The notes beneath the pieces were generated by a model. The model saw only the letters and a list, made by a program, of their open reading frames with translations. It did not search any database and had not been told where the DNA came from. Shown piece by piece: positions 41,625 through 49,032 of a stretch of DNA of 64,000 nucleotides. Position numbers and translations under genes: made by a program. The DNA lies in NCBI RefSeq assembly GCF_004336985.1, contig NZ_SJUO01000001.1:744001-808000 (forward strand), in the 5' to 3' direction. The DNA comes from Exiguobacterium sp. SL-9. Its GTDB lineage: Bacteria; Bacillota; Bacilli; Exiguobacteriales; Exiguobacteriaceae. Each line of letters opens with the position of its first letter. Position 1 is the first letter of the stretch.

Positions 41625-43091
41625 ATGAAACATATCGCTATTATCGGGGCCGGACTCGGCGGCTTGAGTGCCGCCGTCACCCTTGCCGCTCGCGGTTACG
41701 ATGTGACCGTCATTGAAAAGAATGAACACGTCGGCGGAAAGCTCATGCCGATCATCACCGATGGACACCGTTTCGATTTTGGACCAAATACGATCACGAT
41801 GCCGGACGTGTTCCGTTCTGTCATCCGTAACAGTGGCGCCAACCCGGACGACTATTTCGATCTCGTCAAACTTGATTCGCACACGGTGAATCACTTCTCG
41901 GACGGTTCGACGTTCACGTTCCATTCAGACCGTGAAAAAATGGAAGCTGAGGTACGCCGGCTGACGGGCGACAAGGCCAACAAAAATCAATTGACCGACT
42001 ACTTGGACGAGGCGGAAAAACTGTTCGAGATCGCCAACAACCGTTTCTTCACACGGATGGACTCTAAAATCGATACTGGACTTTGGGCCGATATGATGAA
42101 AGTACATCCGCTTAAGAGCCTTCATGCGCTCCATAAGAAATACTTTAAAGATCCGCGCATCATTCAGGCGCTTGATCGATATGCGACGTATATCGGTAGC
42201 AGCCCGTATGTCACACCGGGCACGTTCGCATTGATCTCGCATTTGGAACTCAATGACGGCGTCTATTTCGCGAAAGGCGGGAATTGGACGATTGCGAAAG
42301 GTTTCGCCAAACGTGCCAGTGAACTTGGCGTCGAGTTCCGTCTCGGCCATGAGGTCACGAAAATCGAAGTGACGAACGGGAAAGCGCACGCGGTCGTCAT
42401 CGACCATGAAGAAGTCATGTCTTGTGATGCCGTCTTATTGAACGGAGAATTGCTGACGCAATATCCACGGCTCGTCGATGCTATCGACCGCCCTTCGTTC
42501 CCTGTACCGACGCGCGATACAATCGAACCATCCGTGTCCGCTTTCGTCATCATGGTCGGCTTGAACAAGCGATTGAACTTGGCACATCATAACGTCTATT
42601 TCTCAGACGACTACGAAGCGGAGTTCCGAGCACTGTTTGACGAAGAACGGTATGCGGATGAGCCGACAATCTACATCTCGAACTCGGCCCATACGGACGC
42701 ATCGATGGGAGAAGCTGGTGACAACTTGTTCATTCTCGTCAACGCACCGGCCCATATGACCGAAATCGATGCCGAGACGTATGAACATTTGATTCGTCGA
42801 CGCCTCCGGAAGTTTGGCGTCGATTGGGAAGACCGCGACGTCCTATTCCACCGTCGTGTCACCCCGCTTGACTTGACGCGTGATTTTTATGCGTATTACG
42901 GATCGTTGTACGGCACGTCAGCCAACTCGAAAAAGGGAGCGTTCTTCCGCCCATCCGCTCGCTCAGAAGATGTGTCGAACATTTGGTTTGCGGGTGGTTC
43001 GACCCACCCGGGCGGTGGTAGCCCGATGGTGACGCTTTCAGGACAGTTTGCGGCCCGTTCGATGTTAGAGGACATACCTCTGACAATTTGA
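41625..43091 (+). CDS. crtP: CrtP-like FAD carotenoid oxidase/desaturase
   Basis: 488 residues of the phytoene desaturase family. FAD-binding IIGAGLGGLSAAVTLAARGYDVTVIEKNEHVGGK opens the protein; GGSTHPGGGSPMVTLSGQFAA closes it. LAHHNVYFSDDY and YGSLYGTSANSKKGAFFRPS are closer to S. aureus CrtP (diaponeurosporene oxidase) than to CrtN. It would oxidise the terminal methyl of the C30 carotenoid. AGGAGG lies 8 bases before the ATG; the longer in-frame ORF reaching back to 41334 is an overlap with crtQ and is rejected. The stop is followed within 30 bp by the promoter of the small-RNA candidate. Confidence 0.85.
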   Translation: MKHIAIIGAGLGGLSAAVTLAARGYDVTVIEKNEHVGGKLMPIITDGHRFDFGPNTITMPDVFRSVIRNSGANPDDYFDLVKLDSHTVNHFSDGSTFTFHSDREKMEAEVRRLTGDKANKNQLTDYLDEAEKLFEIANNRFFTRMDSKIDTGLWADMMKVHPLKSLHALHKKYFKDPRIIQALDRYATYIGSSPYVTPGTFALISHLELNDGVYFAKGGNWTIAKGFAKRASELGVEFRLGHEVTKIEVTNGKAHAVVIDHEEVMSCDAVLLNGELLTQYPRLVDAIDRPSFPVPTRDTIEPSVSAFVIMVGLNKRLNLAHHNVYFSDDYEAEFRALFDEERYADEPTIYISNSAHTDASMGEAGDNLFILVNAPAHMTEIDAETYEHLIRRRLRKFGVDWEDRDVLFHRRVTPLDLTRDFYAYYGSLYGTSANSKKGAFFRPSARSEDVSNIWFAGGSTHPGGGSPMVTLSGQFAARSMLEDIPLTI

Positions 43092-43118
43092 ACATTTTGT
43101 GAACAGAAGATTCGACAC

Positions 43119-43147
43119 TTGTCGACACCGGATAGACGTGATAATAT
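43119..43147 (+). promoter_or_regulatory. Promoter of the small-RNA candidate
   Basis: -35 TTGTCG (43119-43124), 17-bp spacer, extended -10 TGATAATAT (TG at 43139-43140; -10 at 43142-43147). It lies 28 bp downstream of the crtP stop codon and would start RNA at about 43154. Confidence 0.5.
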
Positions 43148-43153
43148 CATATT

Positions 43154-43480
43154 CGAGTTCAAGCAGTTTTGTAACGTTTGTTACACCTGTAGCGATCGAA
43201 CGGCTTCCCCGAGCCTATCGCGTTTTGAACTTGTCACACCCGAGAAAAAAGTGATGAGCGAGTTTCCCCACTCGTATCCCGTGGCTGGAACAGCATGCAT
43301 TATGATGTTCCCCCTTAGTCCATCAAGCATCCTGCTTCAGCGAAGATGCCCCATCGTTTCATTCCCCATGAGACGAGGCACATCTTTAGGGTTCATCACG
43401 TCCGATTCGTTCGTTTCCCCGATGAACGAATCACACAACGCTTACACCACTTTTGGTCCCCCGCCAAAAGTGGTTTTTTT
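43154..43480 (+). ncRNA. Candidate regulatory RNA with serial C-rich stem-loops
   Basis: About 327 nt between the convergent carotenoid operons, with its own promoter and terminator. Six stems each present a C-rich loop: 43202-43215 (loop TCCCCG), 43259-43274 (TTCCCC), 43303-43325 (TTCCCCCTTAGTC), 43355-43375 (TCCCC; eight-pair stem), 43404-43432 (GTTTCCCCGAT; nine perfect pairs) and the terminator 43446-43474 (TCCCCCG). An additional stem-loop TGTAAC/GTTACA (43170-43185) sits near the 5' end. UUCCCC is complementary to GGGGA-type Shine-Dalgarno sequences such as those of malE, malR, amylase and nfrA here. UCCC loops are the target-binding element of known Gram-positive sRNAs (RsaE/RoxS, LhrC, RNAIII). 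A long 3' UTR of the carotenoid operon is the alternative. Confidence 0.55.
43446..43480 (+). terminator. Terminator of the RNA candidate / crt plus-strand operon
   Basis: Perfect eleven-base stem ACCACTTTTGG/CCAAAAGTGGT with loop TCCCCCG, followed by seven T. Confidence 0.9.
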
Positions 43481-43485
43481 GTGCG

Positions 43486-43516
43486 CAAAAAAGACAGCCG
43501 TCTCGTGACGGCTGCC
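43486..43516 (-). terminator. Terminator of crtM operon
   Basis: Stem CAGCCGTC/GACGGCTG (43495-43502 with 43507-43514), followed on the minus strand by six T. It lies 6 bp after the crtM stop. Confidence 0.85.
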
Positions 43517-43521
43517 TTCTC

Positions 43522-44361
43522 TTATAGTTTGGCCAACAGTTTTCCTTTTTGAATCGTCGAGACATACGCTCGCTTCGTGAAGACGTCGTGTCCGTTCTGC
43601 CGGGCCGCGTCCAAAATCCCTTCATAGAGCAGCCCCGCCGCACTGACTGGCTTCCGGCTCGTCACAGGGTACAAGTGATGTGTCTCCCGGGCTCTGGTAT
43701 ATAGTTGTTCGGCCCGGCGCGCCATCGTCTCCCAGACGTTCACAAACGCCGGTGTCACTTGTCGCGCGAACAAGACTTCTTCTGAGATACCAAACTCCGT
43801 CAGTAACGATTGTGGCACATAAATCCGATCACGGTCGAGGTCTTCGCCGACGTCACGCAAAATGTTCGTCAACTGCATCGCGATCCCTAAGTCGATGGCG
43901 CCTTGTTTCAACTGGTCCCGCTCTGTCGCATCCACGTCCGGCGCGAGGATCGGCAACAACATCAAGCCGACGGTACTGGCCGCATAGTAACTATATTGTT
44001 CCGTCTCCTCAAGCGTCGCATAACGCGTCTTATGTAAGTCCCATTTCATACCTTCCGCCAATTCGAAGAACGGATCGACGTCCATATCGTACCGTCCCCA
44101 GACGTCACGTAACGCCACCCAGAGAGCATCCGGCAAGGGTTCACCTGCCAAGAAGCGATCGAATTCAGCCAAAAATTGAGTCAAGCTCTCTTCGGGCCGG
44201 TCCGATTCATCGACCGCGTCATCGAGCGTCCGACAAAACGTATAGACCGCGGCCACGGCCTGACGGTCTGGTTTGGAGAGCAAGGAAAAGGCCCGATAAA
44301 ACGTGAGCGAGCCTTTTTTCATTACGTCTTCACAGTGACGATACGCTTCTTGTGTCGTCAT
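43522..44361 (-). CDS. crtM: Dehydrosqualene synthase CrtM
   Basis: 279 residues. Both Asp-rich motifs of head-to-head prenyl synthases are present: DDAVDESD (about residues 47-54) and DVGEDLDRDRIYVP (about 168-181), with GMKWDLHKTRY and AMQLTNILRDV. It joins two farnesyl diphosphates to C30 dehydrosqualene, the first step of the pathway. It overlaps the upstream desaturase by 32 bp and is last in the minus-strand operon. Confidence 0.92.
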   Translation of the reverse strand: MTTQEAYRHCEDVMKKGSLTFYRAFSLLSKPDRQAVAAVYTFCRTLDDAVDESDRPEESLTQFLAEFDRFLAGEPLPDALWVALRDVWGRYDMDVDPFFELAEGMKWDLHKTRYATLEETEQYSYYAASTVGLMLLPILAPDVDATERDQLKQGAIDLGIAMQLTNILRDVGEDLDRDRIYVPQSLLTEFGISEEVLFARQVTPAFVNVWETMARRAEQLYTRARETHHLYPVTSRKPVSAAGLLYEGILDAARQNGHDVFTKRAYVSTIQKGKLLAKL

Positions 44362-45808
44362 GGTACAATGCCCCCATTTCTTCTTCCATTCTTTTCACTA
44401 ACAGCTGCGAGCCGATCATGACGATTGGGACTCCTCCACACGGATGCACCGATGCGCCGACGGCGTAAAGGCGGTCGATATGCGCGTACGGGCGAGCCTG
44501 CGGTTTGAACGCGGCCGACTGGGCCAATTTCGGGGCAATGCCGAAACTACCACCTTCGAATAAACCAAACCGTTCTGCATCCATCGGCGTCCGTACTTTC
44601 ATCTCGAGGACACGGTCCCTGAAGTCGGGGACCATCTGTTCGATCCGACCAATCAAATGCTCGATTGCTCCGCTCGCTTCAAAGTCCTCACGTTCCAATT
44701 TGCGTGGGACCGGAACGAGAACATAGAGGACGCTCGTCCCGTCCGGCGCCAATGAGTCGTCAATCAAAGATGGATTGAACGTATACATCGCCGGATACTT
44801 GCTTAGTTTACCATCTTCGAAGATGGTCCGCATCGACCCGGCAAAATCATTCGGTAAATCGAATTGGTGGACCGGTAACTCGATCTCCCCAGTGACGGTG
44901 AAGTAAAGCAAGAGCGTTCCGCTCGACGGTTCATATGATTTCGGTTTGACGCCATCAATCAACCGTTCCATGAGCGGGAAGTCTCCGTTGACGACGACCG
45001 CATCATACGCATGAACGACACCGTCCACGATGACCGCGTTCGCCTGACCTTGCTCGACTCGGACCCTTTCCACGTTCGCATTCAACTCGAATTTGACGCC
45101 GCGTCGTCTCAACTCTTGTTCTACTTTCGTCGCCAGTGAGAAATATCCTCCCTTGACGTACCAGATTCCCTCCTCTTGTTCGCGATACGGAATCAAACCA
45201 TAGAGGGATGGAGTATCATACGGGTTCCCACCGATATAGAGCGTTTGGAGGCTGTAGGCGACGCGCAGGCGTTCGTCTTTGAAGAAGCGTTTCATGTTCT
45301 CATGGGCCGTCTCATACGCCTTCAAGCGCATGAGGAGCATCAATAGTTTCGGTTCGAACAAATCGGTCTTGCCTTTATAACCGCGATCTAAGAACGCATC
45401 GAACCCAAGGCGGTACTCTTCCCGTTTTTGGGTCATATACTTTCTAAATCCGTCGCCCTCATTGAACAGACGGTCAATTTCGGCCGCCTGGCGCTCGATG
45501 TCACGATATTTGTGGAACGTCGTACCGTCCTCGTAACGAAGGCGATAAAGCGGGTCGACCTCGATCAACTCGAGCTCTCGTTCCGGAAAGCCGGCCTCTA
45601 GGAGCTGACTTTTCAGTTTCTTAGGCAATAAGACGATGGTCGGTCCTTCATCAACCCGGGCCCCGTTCGCGAACTCGACATAATTGAGCCGACCGCCGAC
45701 GCGTTGTTCTTTCTCGTAGATCGTCACGTTTAACGACGGATATTTATGGGTCAACAGGAGCGCCGCATAGAGCGATCCGATGCCGGCACCGACGAAACTG
45801 ATGTTCAT
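44330..45808 (-). CDS. crtN: CrtN-like carotenoid desaturase (paralogue 2)
   Basis: 492 residues. The N-terminal dinucleotide motif is slightly unusual, FVGAGIGSLYAALLLTHKYP, and VGASVHPCGGVPIVMIGSQLL closes the protein. SLQTLYIGGNPYDTPSLYGLIPYREQEEGIWYVKGG and SFGIAPKLAQSAAFKPQ are CrtN/phytoene desaturase features. It is the second of three related flavoenzymes in the cluster. Whether it desaturates diapophytoene or acts later cannot be told. Overlaps the previous gene by 4 bp (ATGA) and crtM by 32 bp. Confidence 0.85.
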   Translation of the reverse strand: MNISFVGAGIGSLYAALLLTHKYPSLNVTIYEKEQRVGGRLNYVEFANGARVDEGPTIVLLPKKLKSQLLEAGFPERELELIEVDPLYRLRYEDGTTFHKYRDIERQAAEIDRLFNEGDGFRKYMTQKREEYRLGFDAFLDRGYKGKTDLFEPKLLMLLMRLKAYETAHENMKRFFKDERLRVAYSLQTLYIGGNPYDTPSLYGLIPYREQEEGIWYVKGGYFSLATKVEQELRRRGVKFELNANVERVRVEQGQANAVIVDGVVHAYDAVVVNGDFPLMERLIDGVKPKSYEPSSGTLLLYFTVTGEIELPVHQFDLPNDFAGSMRTIFEDGKLSKYPAMYTFNPSLIDDSLAPDGTSVLYVLVPVPRKLEREDFEASGAIEHLIGRIEQMVPDFRDRVLEMKVRTPMDAERFGLFEGGSFGIAPKLAQSAAFKPQARPYAHIDRLYAVGASVHPCGGVPIVMIGSQLLVKRMEEEMGALYHDDTRSVSSL

Positions 45809-47307
45809 TGGCCGACACCTGCCCGGTCACGCAACAAGTTGGCGGTGATCCGCGCCGACTCAAAAATCGTCGGCAGTCCACTGCCTGGATGTGTCCCACC
45901 ACCGACGAGCCAGACGTGGTCGAGCTCTTCGAATTGGTTATGGGGACGGAAATACATCATCTGTGACAAGTTATGTCCTAAGTTGAACGTCGCACCTTCA
46001 TAGACACCGAACGCCTCCCAATCGTTTGGCGTGAGCGGCTGCATCACTTCGATATGGTTACGGATCTCACGATACGGTGAACGCGTCTCGAGGGCATCGA
46101 GGACGCGCTCGGTCATCGTCGCCTCGAGCGTCTCCCACGGTAAATTCGACAAGTTGTTCGGCACCGGAACGAGTACGTAAAGTGATGATTTCCCTGCCGG
46201 TGCGAGCGTCGGGTCAATCCGTGACGCATTTTGGACATAGAACGAGAAATCCTCGCTCAATTTCAACTCTTGCGTCATCTCCTTCACGTTCCGCTCATAA
46301 TCGTCGGCAAAATGAATCGAGTGATGCGCGACATCGTCATAGACGCGGTCGAGCCCAAGATAGAGCATGAACGTCGAGCATGAATAGCGCTTCTTCTTCA
46401 GCTGCTTCGGACTCCAACGTGTCAGTGCGTCGCTCGGGACGAGCGTTGTCATCGAGTGCGCGAAGTCCGCGCCGACAATCACTTCGTCAAAGGCATAGTG
46501 GACGTTGTTTGCCACGAGCCCGTTGACGCGTTTTCCGTCGAGCAAGAGACGGTCGACGCCTTCTCCGAGACGAATTTCTCCGCCTTCTTCTTCGATGACG
46601 CGCGCCATTGCTGTACATAGTTGGTTCACGCCGCCAATCGGATGATGGACGCCGTAGGCATGCTCCATATACGACAAAATCGAGAAGCCGCCGGGACAAT
46701 CCCAAGCCGACATCCCTAAATATTTGGCTTGGAACGTGAACGCGTATTTCAGCTCCTCGCTCGTGAAGTATTCCGATAACACGTCATATAACGATTTACC
46801 GATCGACAAGAACGGGAGCGCCTTCAAGACGCGCGTGGCCACGTAATCCGTCAACTTGTCGTGCGCCGTCTGTAGGACCGGCATCAACTTCGAAAGCTTG
46901 ATGGCTTGTTCGGCCATGAAGCGTTCGTATCCTTCCCCGTTGCCCGGGAACTGTTCTTCGATCGCCTGATGCATTTGATCGCGGTCGGTCGTCATCGATA
47001 GAACGCGATTCCCTTTATCGAAATAAAGGTCGTACATCGGTTCGAGTTGCTTCATCTCGACGTAGTCATGTAAATCTCGACCTGTCTCTTCGAATATTTC
47101 TTCTAAAATATACGGCATATTTAAAAAAGTCGGGCCACGATCAAACGCGAATTCTCCGACTTGAAGACGCGACGTCCGTCCACCGACGAATGCCTGCTTC
47201 TCAAACACTGTTACCTTCACACCACGACTTGCGAGCAGCATAGCGGCCGCAAGTCCTCCTGGTCCGGCACCGATTACGGCGACTCTTTTTTCCGACACGT
47301 TGAACAA
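45805..47307 (-). CDS. crtN: CrtN-like carotenoid desaturase (paralogue 1)
   Basis: 500 residues. FAD motif VAVIGAGPGGLAAAMLLASRGVKVTVFEKQAFVGGRTS, then RGPTFLNMPYILEEIFEETGRDLHDYVEMKQLEPMYDLYF, and C-terminal VGGGTHPGSGLPTIFESARI. The YSCSTFMLYLGLD segment matches the S. aureus CrtN region YSCSAFLMYIGID closely, so this is the better candidate for 4,4'-diapophytoene desaturase. It is read from a good promoter at 47343-47371 and is coupled to the second paralogue. Confidence 0.87.
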   Translation of the reverse strand: MFNVSEKRVAVIGAGPGGLAAAMLLASRGVKVTVFEKQAFVGGRTSRLQVGEFAFDRGPTFLNMPYILEEIFEETGRDLHDYVEMKQLEPMYDLYFDKGNRVLSMTTDRDQMHQAIEEQFPGNGEGYERFMAEQAIKLSKLMPVLQTAHDKLTDYVATRVLKALPFLSIGKSLYDVLSEYFTSEELKYAFTFQAKYLGMSAWDCPGGFSILSYMEHAYGVHHPIGGVNQLCTAMARVIEEEGGEIRLGEGVDRLLLDGKRVNGLVANNVHYAFDEVIVGADFAHSMTTLVPSDALTRWSPKQLKKKRYSCSTFMLYLGLDRVYDDVAHHSIHFADDYERNVKEMTQELKLSEDFSFYVQNASRIDPTLAPAGKSSLYVLVPVPNNLSNLPWETLEATMTERVLDALETRSPYREIRNHIEVMQPLTPNDWEAFGVYEGATFNLGHNLSQMMYFRPHNQFEELDHVWLVGGGTHPGSGLPTIFESARITANLLRDRAGVGQ

Positions 47308-47342
47308 CTCCCTATGTGAAAAGTCTCTTATGCTTCTATCCT

Positions 47343-47371
47343 ATTATAGAAATGACTGGAGACAAGTTCAA
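47343..47371 (-). promoter_or_regulatory. Promoter of the crtN-crtN-crtM operon
   Basis: Minus strand: -35 TTGAAC (47366-47371), 17-bp spacer, consensus -10 TATAAT (47343-47348), about 35 bp upstream of the first crtN start. It is sigma-A-like; no SigB signature was found, unlike the S. aureus crt operon. Confidence 0.7.
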
Positions 47372-47404
47372 ATCTGAATCGGCTCGTCGTGTGTCCGTGA
47401 TGTG

Positions 47405-48406
47405 TCAATTGTCGCGTTTCGCGATGACAATGTACCACGACCCTTCTGGGATGAACGGGATGAAACGGACGTTATCAAAGCCGACCTTGTGCATTTGACG
47501 ACGTAACTCACGAATCGTCGGGAGCGGATAGAGATTATCATGCAACGTCATGAACGCATTGAACGCTGAGGCAAATCGAGACCCGAGCGGCGTCTCCGCG
47601 AGCGGAGTGACGAGGACGGCGACACCTGCTTCGTCTAAGTTTTCAAGCATCCGTCCGAGCAGCTCGATTCGTTGTTCCGGGGAGAAGTAGTAGAGCATAT
47701 TATTCATCATGACGGCATCAAACCGTTCGTCATGGTCCCATTCCATGAAGTCAGCCACTTCGTAATGGATGTCGCCCGACTCGTCCTGATCCCTAGCTTC
47801 GGCAATGACATCTTCCTCGAGATCGATGCCGGTCAGTTGCCAATCAGGTTCGAGCCCGTGTAGTTTCCGTAAATAGCCGCCGTGCCCGCATCCGATATCG
47901 AGCATCGTCTTGACGTCGGCCTGACGCAACAGCTGTTGCACGACCGGGAACGCGACCGTCTCGACGAGCGTCGACGTCTGTGCGACGACTTGGCCATGCG
48001 TCGCACCGTCGAACGTCTTCTGTGTACCCGACTCTAAAAAGTCAGGGTATGCGATGAGTGCCGGAATATGAAGTTCCATCATCTCTTGGAGCATGAAACC
48101 GATACTACGCTCATCTTCGTGCGACAACTGATATTTCAAACTACGTGTCGGGAAATAGCGCCAGCCTTTCTTCTTCAAATGGCGTACGGCGACCCCGACT
48201 TCGAGCCAACGTTCAAGCGCTAGTTTCGTCAATGGCTGTTTCAAGCGAAGCGTCATCTCCGCAAAACTTGCCCCGCCTTGGAGCGCGTCGAACAATCCAT
48301 ATTTATACCCGATATACCCGTGCCAGAGCGGCAGGAACGATTCGGTTTGTTTCATCCATCTGCGTGCGTGCAAAACGCGTGACCATTCATTCATCTGTTG
48401 TTCCAT
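47405..48406 (-). CDS. SAM methyltransferase with N-terminal winged-helix-like domain
   Basis: 333 residues. Residues 1-160 look like the winged-helix/dimerisation part of O-methyltransferases (YGLFDALQGGASFAEMTLRLKQPLTKLALERWLEVG). Residues 165-330 are a class I SAM domain (MLDIGCGHGGYLRKLHG, then TGIDLEEDVIAEA). It lies directly upstream of the crtN-crtN-crtM operon on the same strand, 97 bp away with a promoter between. A role in methylating the carotenoid, as in methyl-glucosyl or methoxy carotenoids, is inferred from position only. Confidence 0.8.
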   Translation of the reverse strand: MEQQMNEWSRVLHARRWMKQTESFLPLWHGYIGYKYGLFDALQGGASFAEMTLRLKQPLTKLALERWLEVGVAVRHLKKKGWRYFPTRSLKYQLSHEDERSIGFMLQEMMELHIPALIAYPDFLESGTQKTFDGATHGQVVAQTSTLVETVAFPVVQQLLRQADVKTMLDIGCGHGGYLRKLHGLEPDWQLTGIDLEEDVIAEARDQDESGDIHYEVADFMEWDHDERFDAVMMNNMLYYFSPEQRIELLGRMLENLDEAGVAVLVTPLAETPLGSRFASAFNAFMTLHDNLYPLPTIRELRRQMHKVGFDNVRFIPFIPEGSWYIVIAKRDN

Positions 48407-48471
48407 CGTTTCACCTCATCATCGTTATCACTGATTTTTTTATTTTCCCCTAATAATTTACGGACAAACAA

Positions 48472-48500
48472 AAAAATCCCACTTCGATGTGCGAAGTGGG
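48472..48500 (-). terminator. Terminator of the YisL gene
   Basis: Stem CCCACTTCG/CGAAGTGGG (48478-48486 with 48492-48500), followed on the minus strand by seven T. Confidence 0.85.
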
Positions 48501-48507
48501 AACCAAA

Positions 48508-48888
48508 TTAAATGAAATTGCTGAAGAACGACTGACCGTAAGGCAACGCATAGCCGATGAAAATCGTCACAAGTGCGAGAATAGCAAAACCGCCGAACAT
48601 TGCGTTCGCTGGTTTTTTCTTCTTCACGCGGATGAGCGTCATCTCACCGAAGATGAGTGTGAGCAGTCCGACCGTGATTTTCACGTGATAGAACATGCCG
48701 CCACCGTTCAATTGTAAATACAAATAAAGTCCTGTGCCGAACGCGACGAGCAACATGAGTCGAAACACCATGTGGGCAATCTTCCCGCTCTTGTTCGCGT
48801 TCTTATAGCCGACGTAAGCGACGGCGAACAAGACGAGTAACAAGATCCAGCTCGTGACGTGCGTGTGTAGGAATGCAGTTAATGGCAT
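48508..48888 (-). CDS. yisL: DUF1516 (YisL) membrane protein
   Basis: 126 residues with four hydrophobic helices. HTHVTSWILLLVLFAVAY at the start, MFYHVKITVGLLTLIFGEMTL in the middle and GYALPYG near the end match the YisL/DUF1516 family, whose function is unknown. His residues at the membrane edge (HTH, YHVK) are typical. GGGGG lies before the ATG. Monocistronic. Confidence 0.87.
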   Translation of the reverse strand: MPLTAFLHTHVTSWILLLVLFAVAYVGYKNANKSGKIAHMVFRLMLLVAFGTGLYLYLQLNGGGMFYHVKITVGLLTLIFGEMTLIRVKKKKPANAMFGGFAILALVTIFIGYALPYGQSFFSNFI

Positions 48889-48982
48889 TCAAAGTCCCCC
48901 TTTCCATTATGTACAATCTCTATTGTACACGAGTCGCTCGGATTGCGGTCAAGCGGGTAATTGAAAAACCTTCGCTTGCACC

Positions 48983-49017
48983 AAAAAGGCGCCTCATCGA
49001 TGATCGATAGGCGCCTT
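48983..49017 (-). terminator. Terminator of the sensor kinase operon
   Basis: Perfect stem AAGGCGCCT/AGGCGCCTT (48986-48994 with 49009-49017); the 14-nt loop is itself self-complementary (ATCGAT repeats). Five T follow on the minus strand. Confidence 0.8.
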
Positions 49018-49032
49018 GGCGTGTTGACGTGA

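Noticed and set aside
43200-43470. Regularly spaced TTCCCC motifs as a CRISPR array
   Set aside because: The shared unit is only 5-6 bases, spacing is irregular, and the flanks form different hairpins; no cas genes nearby.
43119-43508. 129-codon open frame across the carotenoid intergenic gap
   Set aside because: It has no Shine-Dalgarno, runs through two strong terminators, shows no recognisable domain, and its sequence is better explained by serial RNA hairpins.
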